Shown: piece after piece, positions 1 to 11,271 of the stretch
How the letters are laid out: every line of letters begins with the position of its first letter
Numbering within the stretch: position 1 is the first letter of the stretch
DNA from: Verpa conica
Lineage: Eukaryota > Ascomycota > Pezizomycetes > Pezizales > Morchellaceae
Length of the DNA stretch: 64,000 nucleotides
Reading direction: 5' to 3'
NCBI GenBank assembly: GCA_033030425.1
Contig: JAUFSD010000021.1
Location: 62,001 to 126,000 of the forward strand
Made by a program: the position numbers and the translations under genes
The notes under the pieces: model-generated
The model's database searches: none
Told to the model about the DNA's origin: nothing
Seen by the model: only the letters and a program-made list of their open reading frames with translations

Positions 1-675
1 GCAAGGTCTGTTCTCCCCAGTCAATGCAGTATTACAGAGCAGAGCTAGATATCGCACTGGGGTTTATCTTTAACTGCTTACATCCCCGGAGGAGCCTATT
101 GTCTGAAAAGGCTAGGTCATGTGTCAGACTCATCAATGAGGTTTTGATGCGGTACTAGAGTTTCCTGGGAGCAAAGGGGAAACAGGTTTTTTTTTCCTTT
201 GCAGGAAGACCTTGTTCCAGGCCGCAGTAGCTCCTTCAAACAGATAACGGACAGAGAAAAAAAATATATGGCTAAATCATTGCCATTGCGTATACCCTCC
301 TTCTTGCTGGTGTGGCTATACATTTGATTTTCAATTTGCCGAAATGAACCCCAAGATGTCTGCATGCATGCATGCATGCCACGGCTGTCCCTTGTCTCGT
401 ACCACACCCCAGATGCAAGGGCTAGTAGAGAGAATTCTCATCATACCCGACAATCACCGGCATCTCGTTGGTGTGTCAAAACCTTTTACTAAATGTGGTT
501 GATTTGCCAGTTTTTAGGACTTTGGGTGCTCTGATCAAGGCCTATTAACCCAGCCTCATAGATAAGGCTCTGTTGACCCCGGAGTAATGGTCTAACTCTA
601 AGCTACTTGAATTACTGGGAGAAAGAAACACGCCAGCGAACTTGAAGTTGTTTGGCGACAGAGACCCACCTCGAG
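1..675. other. Intergenic; no gene seen
   Basis: I see no coding signal here beyond short overlapping frames in an AT-rich background. The only notable sequence is a TGCA tetranucleotide run at 361-379. The end of the stretch is the 5' side of the PTH11-like gene that starts at 676. Confidence 0.5.
361..379. repeat. (TGCA)n self-complementary microsatellite
   Basis: Four and three-quarter copies of TGCA lie in a row. The unit is its own reverse complement, so the tract can fold on itself. Confidence 0.85.
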
Positions 676-2274
676 ATGGTGTCCATACACCAATACCTCC
701 TCGCTCCGAGATACGATGGCCCTTCCGACCGGTCGTATGTTACCCGCTCTTGCAACATTACATTAATAACCTGCTCGTCAGTAGTTGTTATAGGCAGGAT
801 TTATACACGAAAATTTATCTCTAATAGCCTGGGGATGGACGATTTGGCAGCGCTAGTTGCACTTGTAAGGGTTTTGGAGCACCCTCCTACGATGAATGCT
901 AATTGGTTGGGATAAAGGTATTTGCAGTAACAACTGCATCACTAGAGCTTGATGGTACAGCTCTTTTATCTTGCATTCTAGAAATATTTCTAACAAAAGC
1001 TAGCTCTTAATTATGGTATGGGCCGACAAATCGATGATGTGGACCCAGAGCATCTAGAGAAATTCTTCATGGTATGTACCGACTAAACAAACACTGATAT
1101 ATATATATGTACTGCACATCAACTAATACCAGAGATTTATATTCCCAAGACTCTCCCGATATTTCAGTTGGTTACCTTCAATGCGGTATATTTCGTCAGG
1201 TTATCAGGTGTTTTATTTATACGCCGGTTGATATCAGGTGGTAGGTGACTAGCAAATCAAACAATATTGTAATTCAAGACTAAATATAGAGGAAACAGTG
1301 AGGGCTAGCATTGGCATCTGGATTTCAGTAGCGTTATTATCAATTCAGCACTTTATTTTCTTCTTTGTATTCCTCCTACAGTGCCGGCCGGTTCGGTATG
1401 TACCACACCTCCCAATCGCCCAAGACGTTTTTAAGTGTCGTATACTCACAAACCACGGCCCATCAGAGCACTCTGGCTTCATGATCTTCCGAAAACTTGC
1501 ATGAGCCGTGCTGGTGAGGCTCACCTCATGTACTCGCACAGCGGCATTGGAATAGCCATCGACATTGCACTTTTTGTCATACCGATGGCATTTGTATGGA
1601 AACATATCTGGAATCGTAAAATGAGATTTAGGATTGCACTCCTTCTAAGTGTTGGTGAGTATTTACTAAAAAGACAAAGATTCCACTTCTCTGGTTCTGA
1701 TTTCTCCAAGGTTCCTTCGTTTGCGTTGCAGGAATTGTCCGGTTATCTATTATTACTACGTTAGACATGGGAACAAACACGTAAGTACGTATAATTTATC
1801 TTCACTAGAGAATGTTTTTGCTAATTACATTTTAGTACTTGTACGTATTTTTCACGAATACTGCACATACATAATTATATATATTTCTATTCACTAACTT
1901 TGATCACCTACAAAGGGAATGTAACTTATGCTGCCATGTGGACCCAGCTAGAGATTCACACAGGCTTGATCATGTCTTGCTTCCCTTCGCTCAACCCGGT
2001 ATTCCGACGACTCAAGCAAAAGCTCACTGGAGCCAGCACAACAACGAGTTACAGCGCGCAAGGAGCGAAGGGGTTATATCCTAAACCTGGATTGAGTGTG
2101 GAACTGTACCCCATTGGTCAGTCGAGCGAGCGAAGAAACAATATTGTTAGGGATTCTCTGGATAATGAAAGCCAAGAACGAATAATGCCTAATGTCATCC
2201 ATAAATCGACAAACATTGAGGTTTCAATTGAGAACGTCAAACAGTCAGGGAGGATCAAGGATAATGCTTCATAG
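676..2274 (+). CDS. PTH11-like integral membrane receptor (fungal rhodopsin-domain family)
   Basis: Exons 676-864, 1000-1071, 1135-1240, 1290-1395, 1467-1654, 1732-1780 and 1836-2274 join in frame to 382 residues, within the usual family length. The order matches the family: RIYTRKF then GMDD after TM1, YGMGRQI before the extracellular loop, a VRLS helix, FLLQCRPV followed by DLPKTC, the SGIGIAIDIALFVIPM helix, SVGIVRLSIITTL, and WTQLEIHTGLI with FPSLNP in the last helix. The tail after about residue 310 is polar and probably cytoplasmic. The family sits in the plasma membrane and includes sensors of surface and nutrient cues; the ligand here is unknown. The start is the first ATG of the exon-1 frame. 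The segment between GMDD and YGMG is some 10-15 residues shorter than usual, so that exon border may be off or the helix partly lost. The exon 6/7 junction is also less certain. Confidence 0.75.
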
Positions 2275-2481
2275 CAATAGCGGGGGTTAAGTGAGGCCCC
2301 AGGCCCGGGGCAAGCATATATTCCGGATATCAAATCGGCCTGATAATGTAATTAAGCAACTAATAAAAAAGATGGCATATATGTGATACAAATCGGGGTA
2401 TCTACCATATACATCTTGAATACTAATACTTCGTTGGGCGTTACTAGTATTTGCCATGGGGATAGCGCCGAAAAGGGAAGT

Positions 2482-2945
2482 ACAGTCGCTACATAGCAAG
2501 AAGTCTTCGTGATCGCATACAGCACATACCAAAAATAACCAACTTGGAGCCTTTATCACATAGCCACAACAGAACTTTTCTCTTAGGATAATTTTGGGAG
2601 AAGATAAAGAGTATGTTAAAGGTTTTTTCTAGTTTTTTTCTAGTTTTTTGATTGCTATTCTAGGGCCCTAGGAAGTCCAGAATATTGTGGTTGTAAGAAT
2701 ACCTCTAGGTCCCAAGCAAATCTTGCATAGCAACAGGCTTTCCACACAGAATATTTTATTCCTCCCCAGAACTATTTTCTATAAGGTTGAGAATGTAGAA
2801 CTAGTATCTCTAGATACTCAAGAATTTTACCATGGCTTTATAATTAAGAATAATTGTGGTGTTATTGGGTGGAAAAGGCTGAAAATCGGGTACTTTTGGT
2901 GTGTATTACCCCAATCACGAAGACTTCTTGCTAGTGACTGTATAA
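2482..2945. repeat. Inverted pair of related segments, one with a CxxC...CxxC frame
   Basis: The segment at 2482-2571 read on the minus strand aligns with 2853-2945 on the plus strand, including an exact 20-nt core (2494-2513 against 2914-2933). Similarity extends about 60 nt upstream and 15 nt downstream of the core with small indels. The minus-strand copy translates to a stretch with VCAVC, HEDFLLC and CSDC, a CxxC-x6-CxxC pattern; the plus-strand copy keeps only part of this. I read them as two decayed copies of one sequence in opposite orientation. The parent family is not recognised. Confidence 0.55.
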
Positions 2946-4472
2946 TCAGTACTATCTAAACACGGGATTTTTAACAACCTAGGGTTACATAACTCAGTTG
3001 TATTACAAGTTTTCGTATTACATACTAGAAACTCGTCTCGAATTCTACCTTGGTCTAGGAGACAGATATAACACAACCAAGCCTTCGTTTATCTATTGTA
3101 GATGTGCTTTCCTCAATGTCTCTCTGGGTTATTAGGGGAGTAAACCCTCAAGCGGGGGGAGGCGGCCTGAACCGGCAGATAGAATCTACCGCTTGTGTTT
3201 TGTACCCTAGTTAGTTTGATCCTTTTGCCGTTGCCCCGCAGTCACCACCACTAGATTCTGGGGCGTAGGTTACAGGTAGGTCTTTTACCCTCTATGAGAT
3301 TCTGCTACTTGTCTATCGGGGGAGGGGATGTTTTAGTTTTAGCTAGCTAACCCTAGATACCTATAGTAAGTTTCCGATTCTACGAGCGGCAGCTGTGAAT
3401 TAAGCATATTTACAAGTGACCGCCGTCCGGGGTTTATTTATTTAACCTTGCTTTCCTGCTTTACCCACCTTCCTATTTCATATCTTATCAATAGCCCCAC
3501 AATGTATTCATGGCCTTTGAGATTTTCGACTGCATATGACCCTCCACAGGGATGATCTCTTCTAGTTAGGTAGAATTGGTCTGGTAATCACTTTTTTTTG
3601 CGTGAGTTTCCTTGAAAATACAGAAGGGGTGTATCTAAGATGGCTAGCTAGGCACTTAGGGCAACCGTTCTGAAAATCGCCATAGAGTTACTAGTCTAAA
3701 CAGGAAATTCCCAATCAACACATTCCCAAAGATTTACTTGTCATTTAATAACCTCCTCTCTAGCGAGGAGGGTTCTTCTCGTTACACAAGACCTTTTACT
3801 TGCGCCCTAGTATTGTACAGCGCTAGGCAAAAAGTGTCCAACCGCTGACCCAGCGAATCTTGGCGTGATTCTGCGCCCATATCCATACTCCGGAGCTAGA
3901 GGCACCATTTTGTACTTTTTATACTAAATTGCCATGTTTAGCCTCTATATAACCGCATTCCATACCATGAAAGAGAGAGTTTTCAGCTATAGTTTCCCAC
4001 CCTAGATACACTAATAAGCATCTGCTAGAACATATCAAAAGCTTGATACATGAATGATTTTCTCTATGACCACTGATGCTTGATTTTTTTACCTAAAGAG
4101 GCCTAAAACATGTCCTGGAGCGCTCGGACACTTCTTTCCCCCGACTGTACTAGTGGATGACATTAGCCGGGAATACTCGGAGTCGAGTGATCATCTATGA
4201 TTAGAGAAGACTATGATATTAGTCCTGACTAATATTACCTAAAAAGCTGATTATAAAAATATGCATAATAACATAAAGAACCGGAGATATTCATCGAATC
4301 GCTTGACTAGTGGGGGGACATTATCGTGGGACTTGTCGAAGCACTATAGCTTATAATCGCTGGTAATGAATGAGACAAAAATAATAATCATTGAATCTAG
4401 CCCGCTCACTATATTAAAAAGCATTGATAGGTGGTAAAGTATTAGTACCTTGTCGGTTCGCCGAATATATGC

Positions 4473-4727
4473 CTAGTTCCCACGGGAGAGATGTGAAGGT
4501 GCTGATCGATCGATGATGGGTTGCGGGAAGGGGAGGAGCTCGATATACTCCTGGGCGTCCCAGCTCAGGGCGTAGACGAGATGGATATTGTGCATCGCGA
4601 TTAATGTATTTGGCCACTGAGGCTTGAGTATTGCGTAGCCACGTGGTAGGGCCAAAAGAAAGCAAAAGACATCCAAAGCGGGTGCTGTTACAGCCTTAGC
4701 GATTGAATTGCATGCAGTGTTTGACAT
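4473..4727 (-). CDS. Doubtful small ORF
   Basis: An 84-residue open frame starts at the ATG whose complement ends at 4727. Its residue composition is less random than nearby frames, with PRGYAILKPQW and YIELLPFPQP segments, but I recognise no family. No splice partner was found on either side. It could be a lone exon of a decayed gene or chance. Confidence 0.2.
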   Translation of the reverse strand: MSNTACNSIAKAVTAPALDVFCFLLALPRGYAILKPQWPNTLIAMHNIHLVYALSWDAQEYIELLPFPQPIIDRSAPSHLSRGN

Positions 4728-5156
4728 TTCCACAAAAAGTGTCTTTAATTAGTAGTGTGCAATGCAGGGTCTGTGGACTTGTGATGTTTAATAGGGCTCA
4801 GCTATAGTATCATGGAGCACGGAGTCTTGGCAAGCCAGATAGCCGGCCACCACTGGTATATATTCTACACACGGAATAGATTAGAATAGGATGGAATGTA
4901 GGAGGGTGGAACAAGATAGAGTATGCTAGAATATGAATATGAATATGAATACGAATAGGATAGCACGGATCAAATAGAATGTATAGGGTAAGGTAAAACA
5001 GAGTATTTCTCGCATGTTCATATACCCGTAGACACCGGCACAGAGGACCCGATCACTGAGAAAGGCTCGGGAAATATCTTTAGGAATAGAGGGCCTATTT
5101 GAAACGCGACACCAGTACACTTCAAGAGCCAGCTGCGGGAATTGACCTGTGGGGAT

Positions 5157-6356
5157 TTAAAGGCGATCGATGATCTCTGACGTGTCCAACGGCCAAACAA
5201 TAATGGCTATCTCGGACCTCATCACGGCACTTGAGTCCCGTGCGTATGTACTCCGAGGGACCCGCACCGGGACAAGCGGGCTTCTTGAGGGCTTCCGTGT
5301 TTCCGTGTTTCCGAGCGCAAGACCGGAGCCGGAGTCCGGCATTGAGTGGGGATGGGGAAACGTGGAGATGTGGGGACGCGGACGCAAGTGAGAGTGCAAG
5401 CTATAGAGTTGCCCCACGCAGCCAACCCTAGCCCTCGCCAGACACCCCTGCTGGTCCCTGCGTCCCTGCATCCGGTGTCGAGTGCCACTGCTTCTATCCA
5501 CCACCAACAGCGTCTCGCGATTCATCCCGCATTCCGTCGCTTCACTGAGTTGTCTGTTTGCTGGGGCCTGACTGGCTTTGGTACCGAGCGGTGAGAGGGG
5601 TGTAGAGGTGGGTGTAGAGTAGAGGGTGCAGAGGATGTGTGTATGCAGTGCTAGGCCGTTGGATGACGTCGCGCATTGGCTGGTTGGCGATCTTGACCCC
5701 TCCCTTCTACTTCCTCTCCTCTCCTCTCCTCTCTCCTCTCTCCTCTCCCCTCCCTATCCTCTCCTCTCCATCCCCCCCCCCATCCCCTTCCTATCTCCCT
5801 TCCTATCCCCCCTCCCTTCAGGATCTACACTCTTGTTCTTGCTTCCTATCAATATGCTGACTCCTCCCCCCCTCTCAGCCCACTGTGACGTTTCCCTTAC
5901 TCCACGTATCGGTCAAAGATCTGTCTCTCGCTTGTACATACATCCTGCTAGGATAAACAACTCAAGCCTGCCATCATGCCCGTCCAGTAGAAATGCTCAA
6001 TTGGAGACACGGAATTCCCTCGTGGGGGCCCGTCCCCTTACTTGTAAAGTTCGTGCACGGCAAACTCGGCGAACTCTCTTCACTTTTATGCCTTGTTAGG
6101 ATCCGCCACTGGCATTGATGCTTTTCTAACCTTGGCAATAATCTTATTTATTTCCCGATCATCCTGGCAAGAAAGCCTGACGCCTCCCTCTCCCATAGTC
6201 TATTTACAAATACTCAGACTCCCCCACACTTTTGTGTTTATATACAAATACCCTCCATTATCTCCCTGCACTACACCTGCACACCCTCGCAGCATCAGCT
6301 GAGCTTATTCAAACTACACCCCCCCCCTTACATGTCCATAGTGGACTCTACTCGAA
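5157..6356. other. GC-rich upstream region of the 6357 gene
   Basis: Between 5160 and 6356 the base composition shifts to higher GC and C-rich sequence than the flanks. Several overlapping open frames on both strands appear to reflect this composition rather than genes. The stretch includes a long polypyrimidine tract at 5701-5819 and further pyrimidine-rich sequence to 6340, consistent with a promoter and 5' untranslated region for the gene starting at 6357. Confidence 0.5.
5701..5819 (+). promoter_or_regulatory. CT-rich tract, probable core promoter element
   Basis: About 120 bases are almost purely C and T on the plus strand, built largely from CTCCT units plus C runs. Such tracts commonly sit near transcription starts in filamentous fungi. 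It lies about 540 bp upstream of the ATG at 6357, so a long 5' leader would be needed. Confidence 0.45.
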
Positions 6357-7300
6357 ATGTCCCGTAACAACTCGGTATCAACAACAGAAACTACCTCTTC
6401 AACTTACACCTACCCCTCCGCAGTCCTTTCTCCCCTCTCCGCAACATCGACCACACAAACCTCAATATCTTCGCTGACCTCCCAGGAGAACCGTGTCATC
6501 TCCGACTTCAACCCTACCCTCGTCCTCTACATACCCAACCATGGCAGCCTGGCTTGCGCCGCTAGAGGCCGGAAGCCATCCACTGAACTAGCCATCCATG
6601 ATGTCACTAGGCATTTACCCGGTTTTAACCACAATACCCTTACGATACCGGATAGCGTGACAATGAAGGAGATAAAAGCCGTTGTTTCACTGAGACAGTG
6701 GGAGAAGAGTGAAGATGAAACGCCACCTCTGCTAATATCCCGGCGCCATGGAAGTCTATCATCAAGGAGCACCTTGGAACTATCAGGGAATAATATCAGC
6801 GCCCCACGTATTGATGCCGCCGAGTGGAGGGTGCCATGGGACATCATGAAGCCGGCAAGCATCACACTCAAAGGGAATGATGAGAGGAAGCTAGAGGTGT
6901 GGTGCGGAAAACAGGATAGGAGAGCGCAACTATGGGCCATAGGGAAGGAGAGGTTTGTTTGGAGATGGACGGAGATGGGTGATTTGGTGCTAGAGAAGGA
7001 GAGCGAAGAAATGGGGAGCCACCAGATTGGTGCATTCTTGTTTACTGTAAGTCCTCCAGAACCTTGGATTTCTATGACTATTCTCTTACTCACGAGACTC
7101 CTCAGCATCACTCGAAGCTCTCCACCTTCAGCCCACTCACAACCACAGGCGGGACACTAATACTTGATGAGCGCGGCCTATCCCGTGTCGTTGCCGTCAC
7201 CAGCATGCTAATCTTACTGAAACGGGAACGCCAGCGACGCAGGATCGGCGGCCGGACGCCCAAGGTGAATAGTCCCAAGGATCGGCGTGAGAGCATCTAA
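6357..7300 (+). CDS. Conserved-looking fungal protein of unknown function
   Basis: Two exons, 6357-7046 and 7106-7300, are separated by a 59-nt GT-AG intron and give 294 residues. The first 45 residues are Ser/Thr-rich and probably disordered. The rest looks like a beta-rich globular domain with EWRVPWDIM, KLEVWCGKQDRRAQLW and GKERFVWRW segments. Exon 2 continues with a TTTGGTLILDERGLSRVVAV segment and a basic end with RERQRRR. I have the impression of similar uncharacterised proteins in other Pezizomycotina but cannot name a domain. No signal peptide or membrane helix is visible, so a cytosolic or nuclear location is likely. The ATG follows a long pyrimidine-rich leader. The large antisense frames over this gene are shadows. 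Confidence 0.75.
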
Positions 7301-10080
7301 GCGTATAGGCAGGTTAATTTCTCTTGTTTTTTGGGTAATGATTGTTCTGGATTTGGTTGGAGCATTTGGTTTTTGTATCTGTGGTATATGGGATGGAGTG
7401 TCTGGCTTATGGCGTTTCTATTATTATTTTACTTTTATCATTTTCACGGAGTTAGTGACAGCCTGACGGAAAAGTCTTTTTTTTGTTCAGTTCTAGTCAT
7501 TTGATTGGGTTGGGTGCATGTTGGTCCTTTGTCATGTAGCGCTGTGCGCAAATGGACAAAGGAACCATGGATAATCGTTCTGAGCTGTAAATACTCAGTC
7601 CCCATGAGGTTGAAGGTGGTGCGGTGTGTGCATTTCTTTATTTTATTTTTTGGGGAAGGAGCGGTGAGTAGGCAACATAATTACTTTATTCGTGGGGGTA
7701 CATACGGTTCATACTCTATCCGTTATCTCAGGGAGAGGGGGTGGGAATAAACAATCTCCAATCAATAAAAAGTTATTCGATTTGACAATAAAACATGTCC
7801 ACGTTCTCGCCTAAACACGTTCTTGGACTATTGGTTCCTGAGTAAAGAGCGCCTGAGACTAGGAGAAAAAAATAAATCAACCGGCAAAACAAAAGAAGGA
7901 GGGGGTGAACTTCGTGGCAGCGCGAGATGGTTTGTTGGGGTGTTGAAATCATTGACACTTTAGCTGTACCGGAGTGAACCCTAACCCTGAGTGTTGGATG
8001 ATAATAAGCTGTGGAACCCTGGGTGTTGTAAGCCATGTGTGATAGGTTAGATGAGTTTATGGTTACTCAGGACTATCTATCGAGTAGGAGGTCTGGAAGT
8101 TATCGTGGTAGGGTGGAAGTAAACGTATGCGTTTTAGTGTTCCTAAACATGCCATCGACTCTCAGCTATAGTCATGCTAATTGCCACCGGTCTAAGACTT
8201 TTTTAAAGGGTAGAATTTGGTATCTGACTTAGGCCTTACCCAATCGAGTGATTTGCAATGTGCTCTTATGAGCAACTACCTGAGCTATGATCATACACTG
8301 TCACTGATTTTACGGATATAATACCAAGCCTATAGCCCCTTTGGAGATCTCGATATATAGACCTCTAAGATCATATTTAGTGGTGTAACTTAAGATGTTG
8401 TAAGTTGCTAGCCTGAGAGCTGGAGTAATTTATAATTGAATACGTCCTCCTGAGTTCCCCTCATGCGACCAGACACGTTGATATAACGGTGTTTCCTCAC
8501 ACCTTAATTCCTTTATCATGTAAGACTATATTATTTTGGGCGATGGACTATAGTAGCTTTTTCCCATATTACAGGTTACGGAGGGTTGGTAGACTGAAAG
8601 TTTCGAAATTTAGAGTTAGCTTAGCAATGCGTGAGATACAGATGAAGTAAGTGATCCTGCTTGAGTTGTGGCTGTTGCGCACCTTTTATAGATGACTCTT
8701 CCCACGATCTAGAGAAACGTAGGGGACAAACAGTCCCAGAAACGTAAGACACAACATGAAAGCCTTCCTCAGACTAAAAACTCTAAAAATCACTCCTACT
8801 CGTAAAATTTCCCCAATTGAACACTATAGATCTTGCAAACTTTAAAATACGTCTACCTCTCTTTCTCCTCTTATTTGTATCTCTAAGAATATCAGGGGAC
8901 ACTACTACCTCCACTACAGAACTCACTTTCAAAGATGAAGTCTCTGGATGGGTCAACGTCACCCGCTTTTCTAAACTCCCGAGAGATCTCCCATATAGGT
9001 TTCAGTAGCGTGCCTCGAACAGAAGCCCACTCCCAGCACTAAATAACTTCCAGCGAGGGGGTTCTCAAGCGCCGCCGTCTTCACCTCTATTAGAGATGCC
9101 AATACACACCAAGACGGAAGCAAGGGGTTTATCAGCTGTGTAGGTCTGTAGCCCCTTGGTGCGCTGTATACCGCGTGCCCAGGCCATTGCGCTGCTATAT
9201 CTGCTGGCGGGTAGTTGCATGAGGGTTGATAAAGCTAGCGGAGGTATTTTCTTGAGTAGCTTTGTAGTGCGCTATTTAGAGGCGGTTTGATGGCTTACCA
9301 TATTTGATGTGGGGGTCTGTTTTAAGATACTTAAGTAAAAAAGATGCTGGTCTGTGTTATAATTCTTCTAGTTCAAAGGTTTATTGATGATAAGGCCAGC
9401 TTGGGGATCTAGAACATTTATTCTTACATATTTTCGGGTGTTGATGCTCACAAAGTCTGGCCAAACTACTAGTAATTTAATAATAAAGTTGCCCCAATCC
9501 CCTAGCTGCCAGCGCCCCTAATTTCGCCTGACTACATTTACCGTAGCCTACAGGTTTTATTGTATGTACTCAATGACGAAAAGGGCGGGGAATTCTTCGT
9601 GGTCATGTGTTGTCACTCGTGTTGTAGTCCTTCATAAAGATACTGGCTAGGAGGGCCTAGGGCACACGTATGGGACTACGAATATACAAAAAGGAGAAGA
9701 GTTTTCACGAACTGTTTTACAGCTCTATAGTGAATAGGGTGCTTAGTGGTGGTATATCATAATTTCCCTATAAGAATATAAGGCTATCTTTATAAGAAAA
9801 CACCCTTAAATAAAACAGTCGTTTTGGGTGAGTACATACCCTTATCAATGTAAAATAACTATTCTAGAACCCAAACGTAACACTTATAACTATAGTGTAA
9901 TTATAAACTATAGCTTATATTTCTAGAGCTACGTTTAGATCACTAATCAGTTGAAAAATGCGGATTATAACCGGTTTATTCATTGTCGCTTTATACACCT
10001 TGGATATTATTTAGATTATGATGAGTTTCGGCTACGCATTTGCAAGTGGTTTTCTGCCTTGTTCAACTCTGATGTCATAT

Positions 10081-10136
10081 AAACCTTCTAGTTAAATACC
10101 TGTTTAATAAACCTTCTAGTTAGATACCTGTTTAAT
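10081..10136. repeat. Two-copy 28-bp tandem duplication
   Basis: Positions 10081-10108 and 10109-10136 are identical except for one A/G difference. This is a simple local duplication with no coding content. Confidence 0.85.
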
Positions 10137-10313
10137 AAGTGGGCTAAGTAACCCAGCGAAAGTAGTACTCGTACCGGGCATGGATTACTTAAATGACGTC
10201 ACTAGTAAGCACTTTCAATTTACGATAGAGTAAATCCTTGATTCTATATTGACCTTCGGACATTCAAGTCTTGTATCTTTAGATTTTCATTTATGGGTTA
10301 TTCTATGTAGCCA

Positions 10314-10540
10314 TGTCATAGGTTCTTGGAGCCCTCTCAACGCAATGCAACGCTTTTAAATAAAAAAATGATAGTAGATTATCATGAAGGCATAAGCAGA
10401 AGATGTATAGACGCTAATAATATGTAGACAAAGTTACGGGATCTCTATTTTTGTGATACTGTGGTCTTAGTAGCCAATTGTGTTGGGAGCATGTAGTTAT
10501 AATTAATCCATTCATTCAGTTGTGTTGGCTCCAAGAACTT
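10314..10540. repeat. Imperfect inverted arms sharing a 21-mer with 51.9 kb
   Basis: The sequence around 10316-10345 is repeated in inverted orientation around 10512-10540, with GGTTCTTGGAGCC as core on one arm and GGCTCCAAGAACT on the other. A 21-base piece of the left arm (10314-10334) recurs exactly at 51904-51924. This suggests a dispersed repeat family rather than a chance palindrome. No target-site duplication was resolved. Confidence 0.45.
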
Positions 10541-10835
10541 ATTAAACACGGCTGTAAATAGACACTGAGACAGGGTTTTTTTCTGCCACACGTTTTAAGG
10601 CAGTATCACAAGCTCAGAGTTCTATTTAAACTTATCGAATTTTACAGGTCACTTCATACCGAAGAGTAATTATATGGATTCAACTTCTTAATGATAAGGA
10701 AAAACCAGGCCCAGATGGGAGCAAGTTTAAAGCATCAGTCTTTTCACGCTGGCACAGAATTGCATTTAACATTTATTTAACGCCAATATCCGCCCCACTT
10801 ATCATAATGACTAGGAAATATTAAAAGCGTTTGAC

Positions 10836-11271
10836 CTATTTATCCTTAATCGGGATATCCTTTCCGGTCCTACTCTTGTACTGGCCACGAATGACTAGAT
10901 AATGAATTGTTAGTGGCGGTGAACGACTAGAGAGATCTAGGAGGTAAGGTCTCTTACAATCACTGATCTGCTCATCCTTGGCCTGTTCAAAGGCACTCTC
11001 GTTATCCTGTGGCCCTTGACCCAAGATCTTCTCCTGGACGAAATCGACACCTATTCAATAGGACTCCCCGTCAGTATTCACGACAGAAAAAAAAGGACTC
11101 CAAAGAAAGAAACCTACCCTTGTCAAGGGCATCCTCGTTTTTCTCTGAAGCTTTCCCGCCGCCAGCCATGGTGTTGAATTTATCGCCCCATCCGCCGCCG
11201 GAAGACTCGGCTGTTTGTTGTTGAGGCTTCTTATCTGCGCTGCCTCCCATCATACCTTTGAGAGCGTCCAT
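10836..11271 (-). CDS. Small conserved fungal hydrophilic protein
   Basis: Three exons on the minus strand, 11118-11271, 10958-11050 and 10836-10894, join in frame to 101 residues. The N-terminus begins MDALKGMMGG, followed by a Gln/Ser/Gly linker and GDKFNTMAGGGK, then KNEDALDKGVDFVQEKI, GQGPQDNESAFEQAKDEQIS and a basic end GKDIPIKDK. The charged, Gly-rich and likely amphipathic or disordered character matches a small protein I recall as widespread in Pezizomycotina without an assigned role; some databases label such proteins stress- or damage-responsive, which I cannot confirm. There is no signal peptide. Both introns fall where the conserved segments would otherwise be broken, which supports the model. 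The unspliced frames give only fragments. Confidence 0.8.

Larger units (their letters stand above)
2275..5156. other. Intergenic, AT-rich, with repeat relics
   Basis: No intact gene is convincing in this stretch. It contains the inverted pair of similar segments at 2482-2571 and 2853-2945 and one weak open frame at 4473-4727, both listed separately. The rest is AT-rich sequence with frequent stops on all frames. Confidence 0.5.
7301..10835. other. Intergenic, no intact gene
   Basis: About 3.5 kb of AT-rich sequence without a supportable gene. It contains a telomere-like CCCTAACCCTGA near 7980, the 28-bp tandem duplication at 10081-10136 and the inverted arms at 10314-10540. A somewhat GC-richer patch around 9040-9240 may be an old repeat remnant, but no family was recognised. 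Confidence 0.5.

Noticed and set aside
5157..5525. 122-residue minus-strand frame and overlapping plus-strand frames
   Set aside because: Several frames are open at once in a GC-rich stretch, the sequences are low in hydrophobic pattern, and no motif or splice partner appears. It looks like promoter or leader composition.
6527..7111. 194-residue antisense frame
   Set aside because: It mirrors the coding exon of the 6357 gene, which has better composition, an ATG context, and an intron that restores a continuous domain.
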